A stretch of DNA of 64,000 nt. It comes from Cyclobacterium salsum (lineage in GTDB: Bacteria; Bacteroidota; Bacteroidia; Cytophagales; Cyclobacteriaceae). The stretch covers positions 124,001 through 188,000 of the forward strand of contig NZ_WNKG01000004.1 in NCBI RefSeq assembly GCF_010119245.1, given 5' to 3'. The position numbers were made by a program, and so were the translations under genes. Shown piece by piece: positions 35,822 to 43,721 of this stretch (its first letter is position 1; the number at the start of each line of letters is the position of its first letter). Under the pieces are notes generated by a model. The model saw only the letters and a list, made by a program, of their open reading frames with translations. It did not search any database and was not told the origin of the DNA.

Positions 35822-36913
35822 ATGATAGAACCTCATAGGTACGAGCTGATCGGCCTAATGTCCGGCACTTCAGGCGATGGACTGGATCTGGCCTATTGCT
35901 CCTTTGAGAAAAACACCCATTGGCGTTTTGAAATTTTAAATGCCGAAACCGTTCCTTTCCCGGAAAGCCTGGAGCAAGCCCTTTCTGCTGCCCATCAGGT
36001 AGATGCGGAATCATTGGAATTGCTAAGCATCCAATTTGGTGCCTGGATGGGGGAAGTCGTCCAGAATTTTTGCCAGATACTGGGAATCCGGCCTACGGCT
36101 ATCGCCTCCCACGGGCACACCGTATTTCACCGACCTGAAAAAGGGATGACGCGACAAATCGGTGACGGGTATGCCCTCTGCCAAGCCGCCGGAATACCGG
36201 TGATCAACGATTTCAGAAAACTGGATGTGATTCTGGGCGGGCAGGGTGCGCCACTTGTCCCGATAGGCGATGCCCTTCTCTTTCCTCAATATGACTTTGC
36301 CTTGAATCTCGGAGGTATTGCCAATATTTCACTGGAAAAAAACGGTTATCGGATTGCCTTTGACACCTGTCCCTTTAACCTGCTGATGAATCATTTTGCT
36401 AAAAAAGTCGGACAATCCTTTGATGCTAATGGCGATATCGCACGAAAAGGCACAGCGATCCCCGCATTACTTACCTCGCTGCGCCAACTCCCCTATTATG
36501 CCCAAACGGGAGCAAAATCCCTGGGAAGGGAACATGTTGAGCGTGATTTTTTGCCATTACTGGAAAAAGCGGATTATTCCGTTCCGGATGTACTAGCGAC
36601 GTTAATCGAGCACTATGCCGATTGTATTTCGGAGGTTATTGGTTCGGATAACCCGCTCGCTTTAGAGAAACAAAAACTGTTAATTACCGGAGGAGGCGCC
36701 TACAATGCCTGTTTTATTGAAACCCTTTCCAAAAAGATAGGTCACCGGGTGACCCTTACCCTGCCAGAAAACCAACTTATCGATTTTAAAGAGGCCTTGG
36801 TATTCGCTTTTTTAGGTGTGCTACGCCTGCGAGGTGAAATCAATTGCCTGGCATCCGTAACCGGTGCCTCCCGGGATTCCTGCAGTGGCACTGTTTTTGG
36901 ACTTTTTCCATAA
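35822..36913 (+). CDS. anmK: Anhydro-N-acetylmuramic acid kinase
   Basis: A 363-residue ASKHA-fold kinase that cleaves the 1,6-anhydro ring of anhydroMurNAc and phosphorylates it to MurNAc-6-phosphate during cell-wall recycling. GLMSGTSGDGLDLA (about 12-25) is the family signature; GHTVFHRPEKG and LNLGGIANIS are other conserved segments, and ITGGGAYN near residue 285 binds ATP. No MurQ etherase gene is adjacent. It is divergent from coaX and 27 bases before the dehydrogenase gene on the same strand. Confidence 0.93.
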   Translation: MIEPHRYELIGLMSGTSGDGLDLAYCSFEKNTHWRFEILNAETVPFPESLEQALSAAHQVDAESLELLSIQFGAWMGEVVQNFCQILGIRPTAIASHGHTVFHRPEKGMTRQIGDGYALCQAAGIPVINDFRKLDVILGGQGAPLVPIGDALLFPQYDFALNLGGIANISLEKNGYRIAFDTCPFNLLMNHFAKKVGQSFDANGDIARKGTAIPALLTSLRQLPYYAQTGAKSLGREHVERDFLPLLEKADYSVPDVLATLIEHYADCISEVIGSDNPLALEKQKLLITGGGAYNACFIETLSKKIGHRVTLTLPENQLIDFKEALVFAFLGVLRLRGEINCLASVTGASRDSCSGTVFGLFP

Positions 36914-36940
36914 GACTAAATTTAAAAAACCTAAAAACTA

Positions 36941-38167
36941 ATGAGAGAACTTCTTAAAAAATTTGAGAACCGTCAGCCTGAAATTGTTTTTGAATGGAGT
37001 GATAGCGAGACGGAAGCAGAGGGCTGGCTGGTAATCGACTCCCTTCGAGGGGGAGCTGCCGGTGGGGACACCCGGATGAAAAAAGGGCTGGAAAAAAAAG
37101 AAGTAATCCAGCTAGCCAAAAATACGGCTATCAAATACACCATTTCAGGGCCTCCGATCGGGGGGGCCAAGGCAGGAATCAATTTTGATCCCAATGACCC
37201 AAGAAAAGATGCGGTGCTAGATAGGTGGTTTAAAGTGGTTTCACCTATTTTAAAGAGCTATTTTGGTACTGGTGCGGGTATTCATATCCATGAAAATAAA
37301 GAACTGATACCTCATACCGAAAACTATGGGCTTTGGCATCCGCAGGAAGGGATTGTAAACGGGCACTACAAGTCCAAAGAACCCCAGAAAATTCGAAAAA
37401 TCGGACAACTAAGGCAAGGGTTAGCCAAGATTATCGAAAACCCAGCCTATTATCCGGCAGGTACTGCAAAATACCGGGTGAGTGACATGATTACCGGTTA
37501 CGGGTTGGCTGCCGCAGTGACCCATTACTATAAGCTATGGGGAGGATCCCCAAAAGGGAAAAAGGCCATTATTCAGGGTTGGGGAAATGTAGGAGCTGCA
37601 GCCGCCTATTTTCTTGCCAAAGAAGGGGTTCAAATCGTTGGTATCCTATCCCTGGAGGGAGCCATTATTGATCAAAACGGTCTGGATGAATCAGACATTA
37701 CCCAACTATTTCTATCAAAGGAAGAAAACAAATTGACTAGTGAGAAGCGCATTCCATTCGAAGAAGGAAATGAAAAGATTTGGGATCTTTCTGCAAACCT
37801 GTTTATTCCCGCTGCTAAGGCTCGTCTTGTGGACCAGGGAAAATTAGAGAGGTTGATGGCTGGCGGGGTAACGTTAATTGTCAGTGGAGCCAATTTTCCT
37901 TTTGCGGAAAATGATATTTTTTTGGGACCGGTTAGTACCCTGGCAGACAACAAATTATCGCTTATTCCGGACTTTATCGCCAACGTGGGGATCTCTAGGT
38001 TGGCAGCCTACCTGATGTCAGAAAAAGTAGTTTTTACCGACGAGGCGTTATTTCAGGATGTAAGCCAGACGATATATAAGGCACTGAAAAAATGCCATCA
38101 AATTCATCCGGAAAAGAATCAGATTGCACAGAAAGGGTTAGAAATTGCCCTGGAGCAGCTTACCTGA
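36941..38167 (+). CDS. Glu/Leu/Phe/Val dehydrogenase-family protein, diverged
   Basis: A 408-residue protein with the two-domain layout of amino-acid dehydrogenases. The substrate domain contains GPPIGGAKAGINFDP, with the Lys-containing IGGAKAG segment as in glutamate dehydrogenases. The NAD(P) Rossmann domain contains AIIQGWGNVGAAAAYFLA, with a GxGxxG motif. The stretch that carries the catalytic Asp in classical enzymes (PAPDVGT type) is not recognisable; here the aligned region reads GIHIHENKELIPHTENYG. The protein may have altered substrate use or activity. It follows anmK by 27 bases and ends at a hairpin terminator. Confidence 0.8.
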   Translation: MRELLKKFENRQPEIVFEWSDSETEAEGWLVIDSLRGGAAGGDTRMKKGLEKKEVIQLAKNTAIKYTISGPPIGGAKAGINFDPNDPRKDAVLDRWFKVVSPILKSYFGTGAGIHIHENKELIPHTENYGLWHPQEGIVNGHYKSKEPQKIRKIGQLRQGLAKIIENPAYYPAGTAKYRVSDMITGYGLAAAVTHYYKLWGGSPKGKKAIIQGWGNVGAAAAYFLAKEGVQIVGILSLEGAIIDQNGLDESDITQLFLSKEENKLTSEKRIPFEEGNEKIWDLSANLFIPAAKARLVDQGKLERLMAGGVTLIVSGANFPFAENDIFLGPVSTLADNKLSLIPDFIANVGISRLAAYLMSEKVVFTDEALFQDVSQTIYKALKKCHQIHPEKNQIAQKGLEIALEQLT

Positions 38168-38183
38168 TACTGAACAGCCAAGC

Positions 38184-38218
38184 AAGACGGTCAAAATATC
38201 ACAATTTTTGACCGTCTT
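38184..38218 (+). terminator. Hairpin terminator after the Glu dehydrogenase-like gene
   Basis: A 13-base perfect stem AAGACGGTCAAAA / TTTTGACCGTCTT, 17 bases after the stop at 38167. The following T-run is interrupted by CC, so termination may be partial. Confidence 0.65.
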
Positions 38219-38345
38219 CCATAATTTTATTTGCTTACTACGGTACAAAATAACTAGTTTAGGGGAATTTATTGTAACCGGCCGTTCTTCCAAGATCCTT
38301 GGAAACGCAAGACTTAACCATTCTTGAAACGTTAATTTTAAGTGA

Positions 38346-39866
38346 ATGAAGAACTATTTAGCTTCATGGTTCCTGCTATTGGGATGCGTACTCCTGCTTT
38401 CAACCCCACTTGAAGCTCAATCTGCTTCAGCCGCTGACCTAATTGTACTGACAGGGCAACAGGACACCCAGCAATCGGATGAAGTCAGTTCGGAAGTCGT
38501 GGCAGCACCGGAACACGAAGCTGCCCATGGCCACGCGCCAGTTTGGCTTGTCATTCCCTTCGTGACCTTGTTATTGATGATTGCTACCGGTCCGTTGTTT
38601 TACGAACACTTCTGGCACCACAACTACCCCAAAATAGCCGTAAGCCTTGCCATCATCGTGGTGCTTTATTACTTATTTGTACTGCACAATGTGCACAATC
38701 CGGTGCATGCCCTGGCCGAATATGTTCAATTTATCGCTTTACTCGCTTCTCTTTTTATTGCCTCCGGAGGTATTCTGATCGAAGTAGATAAGAAATCCAC
38801 GCCACTGGCCAATGTCATCCTTTTGATTGTAGGAGCACTGATTTCCAATCTTATCGGAACCACCGGGGCATCCATGCTGCTGATCCGCCCATTTATTCGC
38901 CTCAATAAAGAAAACATTCAACCCTATCATATAATATTTTTTATCTTTATGGTAAGCAATGTTGGAGGATCGTTGACACCCATAGGCGACCCGCCACTAT
39001 TCCTCGGATTTCTTAAAGGTGTACCATTCTTTTGGACCTTGGAGCATAACTGGCCTGCCTGGATCCTTGCCTTGACGATCCTTTCCATTCTCTTTTACCT
39101 TGTTGACCGGAAAATGGGAAAAGGTGCGACCGTTCAGGAATTGGATGAGGAAATTAGGTATTCCAATAAAATTACCCTTACAGGCACCCGGAATTTTCTG
39201 TGGTTGCTGCTGATCATTATCTCGGTTTTTCTGGACCCAAACGTACTCGAATGGGTGCCTGCCATCCACTATGACGGTCAAAAATTTAGCTTTATCCGGG
39301 AAACCATCATGTTTGCGGTGGCCTATCTTTCCTTCCGGTTTGCTGACAAAAAGGCCCTTGCCGGAAATGAATTTAATTTTGAACCCATTCGGGAGGTCGC
39401 TTTCATCTTTATTGGCATTTTTGGCACCATGATGCCCGCCCTGGAATTGGTAGGAACATTCGCTCAATCGGAAGAAGGAGCTGCGATGATCACCTACAAT
39501 ACCCTCTATTGGGGAACGGGCCTGTTGTCTGGCTTTCTTGACAATGCCCCCACCTATCTCAATTTTCTCGCTGCTGCCATGGCCTCACAGGGAGCTGATA
39601 TTAATGTCATCCAGCAGGTAAAAGATTTTGCGCTGGATAACTACCTGGATTCTTCCTTCGAATTGATGGCCATCTCCATCGCATCGGTGTTTTTTGGTGC
39701 CATGACCTATATCGGCAATGGCCCCAACTTTATGGTCAAGTCCATCGCCGAACAAAGTGGGATTAAAATGCCTTCTTTTTTTGGATACATATTGAGATTT
39801 TCCATTCCTATTTTGCTTCCCATTCTATTTATCACCTGGTTGGTGTTTTTTGCCTTTGCCGGGTAG
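38346..39866 (+). CDS. NhaD-type sodium:proton antiporter (ion transporter superfamily)
   Basis: A 506-residue membrane protein with about 12 helices after an unusual N-terminus: a cleavable-looking signal peptide (about 1-24, ending LEAQ) and a 40-residue linker containing PEHEAAHGHAP. The core has GTTGASMLLIRPF (about 183-195), NVGGSLTPIGDPPLFLGF (about 208-225) and FLDNAPTYLNFLAA (about 398-411), the paired motifs of the NhaD/ArsB fold. NhaD exchanges Na+ for H+ to control pH and salt. Arsenite or organic acid transport is less likely given the GDPP motif. Monocistronic between two hairpins. Confidence 0.87.
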   Translation: MKNYLASWFLLLGCVLLLSTPLEAQSASAADLIVLTGQQDTQQSDEVSSEVVAAPEHEAAHGHAPVWLVIPFVTLLLMIATGPLFYEHFWHHNYPKIAVSLAIIVVLYYLFVLHNVHNPVHALAEYVQFIALLASLFIASGGILIEVDKKSTPLANVILLIVGALISNLIGTTGASMLLIRPFIRLNKENIQPYHIIFFIFMVSNVGGSLTPIGDPPLFLGFLKGVPFFWTLEHNWPAWILALTILSILFYLVDRKMGKGATVQELDEEIRYSNKITLTGTRNFLWLLLIIISVFLDPNVLEWVPAIHYDGQKFSFIRETIMFAVAYLSFRFADKKALAGNEFNFEPIREVAFIFIGIFGTMMPALELVGTFAQSEEGAAMITYNTLYWGTGLLSGFLDNAPTYLNFLAAAMASQGADINVIQQVKDFALDNYLDSSFELMAISIASVFFGAMTYIGNGPNFMVKSIAEQSGIKMPSFFGYILRFSIPILLPILFITWLVFFAFAG

Positions 39867-39973
39867 CCTGTATAAATCACAAGGTTCTTCCTTCAGCGCT
39901 GCAGCATTCTCGACTGCCATTTTGGTACAGAACAAATTCGGCAGCGTTTACGGATTAGAAGGTTGGTAAAAAT

Positions 39974-40022
39974 GGAAAAGCCGGTCAAGCCTTCCTATCG
40001 GGGAAGCTTCACCGGCTTTTCC
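39974..40022. terminator. Bidirectional terminator between the antiporter and lipoprotein genes
   Basis: A long stem starting GGAAAAGCCGGT and closing ACCGGCTTTTCC, extended by a partly paired AAGC/GCTT segment around TATC. On the minus strand it is followed by ATTTTTACC. It lies 21 bases after the minus-strand stop at 40043 and 107 bases after the plus-strand stop at 39866. Confidence 0.8.
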
Positions 40023-40042
40023 TAGTGATGCAGGATGGGATC

Positions 40043-40612
40043 TTATTCTATTTCAGCGGTTACCCTCAGGCGGGTGGGGGAGATAAACCATACTTTTTGA
40101 TTTCCCAATAGCTGGTAACCGGTCAGGTTTTCCTCTGCATCCAACCTGATTTCCCCACTTACCTCTGAGTGGTAAAACAAATTATCATTCAACGTTTCTA
40201 CACGAATCGACACTACCCGATCTCTTCTTTTCTGAACACGAATCTCTTTTATCGTGCCCTTTTCTCCGGGTTTAAGGCGGTGTACCAATAGGCCCTCTTC
40301 TTCCTTGGTGGAATAAGCCGTGGCGAAAGCTGCCTTATTAATATCCGCCTGAAAAAAAAAATCCAGTTCTTTTCTCCAGGCTTCCTGATCCGGTTGAAAC
40401 CGGACTTCTTCCGATTCCTCATTGAATTGGATGACTTTGGAAACCGCCACTCCCTCACTTTTTTTAATTTTTTCCTCCAGAAAATCCGAAACCGGAAAGT
40501 AGGTGTCTATTTGGGTAGGATTAGCAAATGGCCTGGATTCTTCCTCTTTACAAGAAATCAGTAGTATCCCTGCCAGCATCAACAGTAGTGAATTCCGGTA
40601 CCCTGTAATCAT
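40043..40612 (-). CDS. Hypothetical lipoprotein downstream of gpmI
   Basis: A 189-residue lipoprotein: hydrophobic segment (about 8-20) then lipobox LLISC (Cys21), followed by a Glu-rich soluble domain. Late strands such as SIRVETLNDNLFYHSEVSGE and the C-terminal VWFISPTRLRVTAEIE suggest a beta-sandwich. No known motif. It starts 2 bases after the gpmI stop, so it is translated with the glycolytic enzyme, an arrangement with no obvious functional reason. Confidence 0.7.
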   Translation of the reverse strand: MITGYRNSLLLMLAGILLISCKEEESRPFANPTQIDTYFPVSDFLEEKIKKSEGVAVSKVIQFNEESEEVRFQPDQEAWRKELDFFFQADINKAAFATAYSTKEEEGLLVHRLKPGEKGTIKEIRVQKRRDRVVSIRVETLNDNLFYHSEVSGEIRLDAEENLTGYQLLGNQKVWFISPTRLRVTAEIE

Positions 40613-40614
40613 GG

Positions 40615-42141
40615 TTAGCTTTTCAGTAGGACATTCCCCGTCATTTCTGCTGGCTTTTCCAGGCCAATCAATTTAAGGATAGTCGGAGCCAAATCTCCCA
40701 GCTTACCATCATTCACCTCCAGCCGGTCGTTTTTATCTACCATGATACATGGAACGAGGTTGGTCGTATGGGCGGTATTGGGTGTGCCATCCGGGTTGAT
40801 CATACAATCGCTATTACCATGATCGGCGATAACAATTACGGTATAATCGTTTTCAAGTGCTGTTTCAATAACCGAAGAAGCACACTCATCCACTGCCTCA
40901 CAAGCCTTCACGGCCGCTTCAAACACGCCAGTATGTCCTACCATGTCGGCATTGGCAAAGTTGAGACAGATAAAATCTGCTTCTTTCCTGGGCAATTCCT
41001 GATTGATCTTTTTTGCAATTTCATTTGCCGACATTTCAGGTTGCAAATCATAGGTCGCTACTTTCGGTGAATTGCATAGAATGCGACTTTCCCCTTCGAA
41101 AACCTTTTCCCTTCCACCTGAAAAGAAAAATGTCACATGGGGGTATTTTTCAGTCTCCGCTATTCGGATCTGTTTTTTACCATTCCTTTCCAATACCTCG
41201 CCAAGGGTATTACTCAAATTATCTTTCTGAAAAACAACCGGTACTCCTGTGAAATTTTCATCGTAGAGGGTAAGGGTTATGTAATTCAGGGTAAGTTTTT
41301 TCATATTGTAGTCTGGAAAATCCTTTCGCGTAAGCACCTCGGTTATTTCCCTTCCCCGATCCGTTCTGAAATTAAAGCAAATCACCGTGTCTCCCTCCTC
41401 TATGGGAGCCAGCGGCTTTCCTTCCTCATCCACCTGAATGATGGGGCGGATAAATTCGTCCGTAACGCCATTGCTGTATGACTTCCGAATAGCAGATAAC
41501 ATGTCCTTGGATTTTTCTCCTTCTCCAAGTACCAGGGCATCGTATGCTAGTTTCACACGTTCCCAGCGCTTGTCCCTGTCCATTGCATAATACCTGCCGA
41601 CGATAGAAGCTATTTTTCCCACCGATCCTTCGCAATGATTTTTTAATTCTTCCAAAAATCCCAACCCACTTTTAGGGTCGGTATCCCTGCCATCCGTAAA
41701 TGCATGAATGAAAACATCCTCCACTCCATTCGCTTTGGCGGCATCACAAAGGCCCTTTAGATGATTGATATGGGCATGAACTCCTCCATCAGAAACCAGG
41801 CCTATTAGGTGTACTTTTTTACCGGAAGCTTTTGCTTCGGCAAAGGCAGCTGTCAAGACAGGATCCGTTTTCAATGCCCCCTCTTCTACGGCCTTATTGA
41901 TTTTAACCAAATCCTGATACACAACCCTGCCCGCTCCGATGTTCATATGACCCACTTCTGAATTTCCCATTTGTCCTTCGGGGAGGCCTACTGCCAATCC
42001 CGAAGCATCCAGTCTGGAATGAGGATACTTTTCATACAAGCTGTCGATAAAAGGAGTCTTGGCTTTATCTATCGCAGAAACTTCCGGGTTAGGGGCTAAT
42101 CCCCACCCATCCAGGATCATTAATAAAACTTTTTTATTCAT
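40615..42141 (-). CDS. gpmI: 2,3-bisphosphoglycerate-independent phosphoglycerate mutase
   Basis: A 508-residue binuclear Mn enzyme of the alkaline phosphatase superfamily that interconverts 3- and 2-phosphoglycerate. Asp11 (in LDGWG) and Ser61 (in GQMGNSEVGHMNIG) are the first metal ligand and the phosphorylated serine; CFNFRTDRGRE and VIADHGNSD supply the remaining sites. Length is standard. Two TAnnTTTG promoter elements precede it (42168-42175 and 42251-42258). The lipoprotein gene follows after 2 bases. Confidence 0.95.
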   Translation of the reverse strand: MNKKVLLMILDGWGLAPNPEVSAIDKAKTPFIDSLYEKYPHSRLDASGLAVGLPEGQMGNSEVGHMNIGAGRVVYQDLVKINKAVEEGALKTDPVLTAAFAEAKASGKKVHLIGLVSDGGVHAHINHLKGLCDAAKANGVEDVFIHAFTDGRDTDPKSGLGFLEELKNHCEGSVGKIASIVGRYYAMDRDKRWERVKLAYDALVLGEGEKSKDMLSAIRKSYSNGVTDEFIRPIIQVDEEGKPLAPIEEGDTVICFNFRTDRGREITEVLTRKDFPDYNMKKLTLNYITLTLYDENFTGVPVVFQKDNLSNTLGEVLERNGKKQIRIAETEKYPHVTFFFSGGREKVFEGESRILCNSPKVATYDLQPEMSANEIAKKINQELPRKEADFICLNFANADMVGHTGVFEAAVKACEAVDECASSVIETALENDYTVIVIADHGNSDCMINPDGTPNTAHTTNLVPCIMVDKNDRLEVNDGKLGDLAPTILKLIGLEKPAEMTGNVLLKS

Positions 42142-42167
42142 GACTTTTCTAATTGGTTACAATCAAA

Positions 42168-42198
42168 CAAAAATACCGGCGATACCCAGGACTACAGA
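42168..42198 (-). promoter_or_regulatory. Proximal promoter of gpmI
   Basis: On the minus strand TCTG (42198-42195), 19 bases, then TATTTTTG (42175-42168), a full TAnnTTTG match. Leader of about 20 bases. Confidence 0.5.
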
Positions 42199-42224
42199 TC
42201 CTGTCGCACCACCCTAAAGTTTAA

Positions 42225-42285
42225 CATACCGGGGTATGCCCATTGCCCCGCAAATATAAGAGAATTAAACATAGCGGTCAGCAAA
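42225..42285 (-). promoter_or_regulatory. Distal promoter of gpmI with a palindrome in its leader
   Basis: On the minus strand TTTG (42285-42282), 23 bases, then TATATTTG (42258-42251). Transcripts from it would carry the perfect palindrome CATACC-GG-GGTATG (42225-42238) in the leader, just downstream of the start site; it could be an operator or a small hairpin. Confidence 0.45.
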
Positions 42286-42395
42286 TAACCCAATAATCTA
42301 CCCCGTCGCATTACTACTCCGCTGGCAGGTAATAAAGAACAGAATTAATGAAACAGGAACTCTTTTTTGGCCTGAAATTTGTTAAAACTGAAACC

Positions 42396-42797
42396 ATGTT
42401 ACGTTTAATCCCCAAACTCTTTGTAGCAGGCCTATTTTGGTGTTGCCTTTTCTTCTTTGTGCAAGCTCAGGAGGAAGGAAATACACTAGCCGTTGCACTG
42501 CAGGAAGGCTCCAGTCAGCAAATAGTCAACTATCTGGATGACAGAGTCGAAATCAGTTTTAATAACGACAAACGTGATTTTTCAAAAAGTCAGGCCCAAA
42601 TCGTACTAAGGGATTTTTTCAAAAATAACCCTTCCAAAGGATTTCAGCTACAGCAGGAAGGCAAATCCAGTGCCAGCCTCTCCTACCTGATCGGCACCTA
42701 TCAGTCGGCCGAAGGTGATTTTCGCCTTTTGATCCGCAGTAAAAAGAGGGATGGCCATCCATTTCTAATTTACAGTATGGATTTTATCCGACATTAA
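42396..42797 (+). CDS. DUF4783 exported protein
   Basis: A 133-residue exported protein of the Bacteroidota DUF4783 (NTF2-like) group. Signal peptide about 1-24 from ATG 42396, ending FVQAQ; then EEGNTLAVALQEGSSQQIVN, a strand VEISFNN, SKSQAQIVLRDFFKNNPSKGF and YLIGTYQSAEGDFRLLI. An ATG at 42348 would add 16 non-signal-like residues, so 42396 is preferred, with some doubt. The gene precedes nadC by 45 bases, the usual arrangement in this phylum. Function unknown. Confidence 0.75.
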   Translation: MLRLIPKLFVAGLFWCCLFFFVQAQEEGNTLAVALQEGSSQQIVNYLDDRVEISFNNDKRDFSKSQAQIVLRDFFKNNPSKGFQLQQEGKSSASLSYLIGTYQSAEGDFRLLIRSKKRDGHPFLIYSMDFIRH

Positions 42798-42842
42798 ATT
42801 TTAGCTGTTCGGTTACAAAATATTTCGTAATTTTAGGCCAAT

Positions 42843-43721
42843 ATGCAGGAATACGTTACGGAAGATCGGCTAATTAATTTTATAAAGTCCGCCCTATTGG
42901 AAGATGTGGGAGACGGGGATCATTCCACCCTGGCCGCCGTCCCTACGGAGCAGCAGGGCAAAGCGCAGCTCCTTATTAAGGAAAACGGAATCATTGCCGG
43001 GCTGTCTCTGGCGGAAAAAATTTTTAATTACCATGATCCGGAGCTTCAAGTAGAATTGCTACTCGAAGACGGTAATCGGGTGCAACCCGGAGAAATTGGT
43101 CTTCGGGTAGCGGGAAGAGCGGCTTCTATCCTGACTACGGAAAGATTGGTCCTGAACTGCATGCAGCGCATGAGTGGCATTGCCACCAAAACGAAACAGA
43201 TGAATGAATTGATTGCCCATACCCGAGCCAAACTGTTGGATACCAGGAAAACCACTCCCAATTTCCGAATGTTGGAAAAATGGGCAGTTGCCATCGGCGG
43301 AGGAACGAATCACCGCTTTGCACTGTATGACATGATCATGCTTAAAGATAACCACATCGATTTTGCAGGGGGCATCGCTCAAGCGATTAAAGCTACCAGA
43401 CAGTACCTGGAAAAGAAACAGCTGAATTTGAAAATTGAAATCGAAACCCGCAGTCTGGATGAGGTAAGGGAAGTATTGGCAACGGGAGGCGTGGACATCA
43501 TCATGCTGGACAACATGGCTCCTAAAATAATGAAAGAAGCAGTGGCACTTATTGGAGACCGCTATGAAACAGAAGCTTCCGGAGGCATAGACGAGCAGAC
43601 CATCATCCCCGTAGCCGAATCGGGCGTAGACTACATCTCTGTAGGTGCCCTGACGCACCAGGTGAAGAGCCTGGATATTAGTCTGAAGGCTTTGCGATTT
43701 CATCCACAAACTGCAAGTTAA
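42843..43721 (+). CDS. nadC: Nicotinate-nucleotide pyrophosphorylase (carboxylating)
   Basis: A 292-residue quinolinate phosphoribosyltransferase making nicotinate mononucleotide in de novo NAD synthesis. Conserved segments are LLDTRKTTPNFRMLEKWAV, GGGTNHRFALYDMIMLKDNH and the phosphate-loop part EASGGIDEQ, with VDYISVGALTHQ near the C-terminus. Standard length. No nadA or nadB in the window. Its last 44 bases overlap the end of the ABC exporter gene on the opposite strand. Confidence 0.95.
   Translation: MQEYVTEDRLINFIKSALLEDVGDGDHSTLAAVPTEQQGKAQLLIKENGIIAGLSLAEKIFNYHDPELQVELLLEDGNRVQPGEIGLRVAGRAASILTTERLVLNCMQRMSGIATKTKQMNELIAHTRAKLLDTRKTTPNFRMLEKWAVAIGGGTNHRFALYDMIMLKDNHIDFAGGIAQAIKATRQYLEKKQLNLKIEIETRSLDEVREVLATGGVDIIMLDNMAPKIMKEAVALIGDRYETEASGGIDEQTIIPVAESGVDYISVGALTHQVKSLDISLKALRFHPQTAS

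Noticed and set aside
38997-39467. 156-codon minus-strand frame inside the antiporter gene
   Set aside because: Antisense shadow of a membrane protein; polar, repetitive composition, no promoter.
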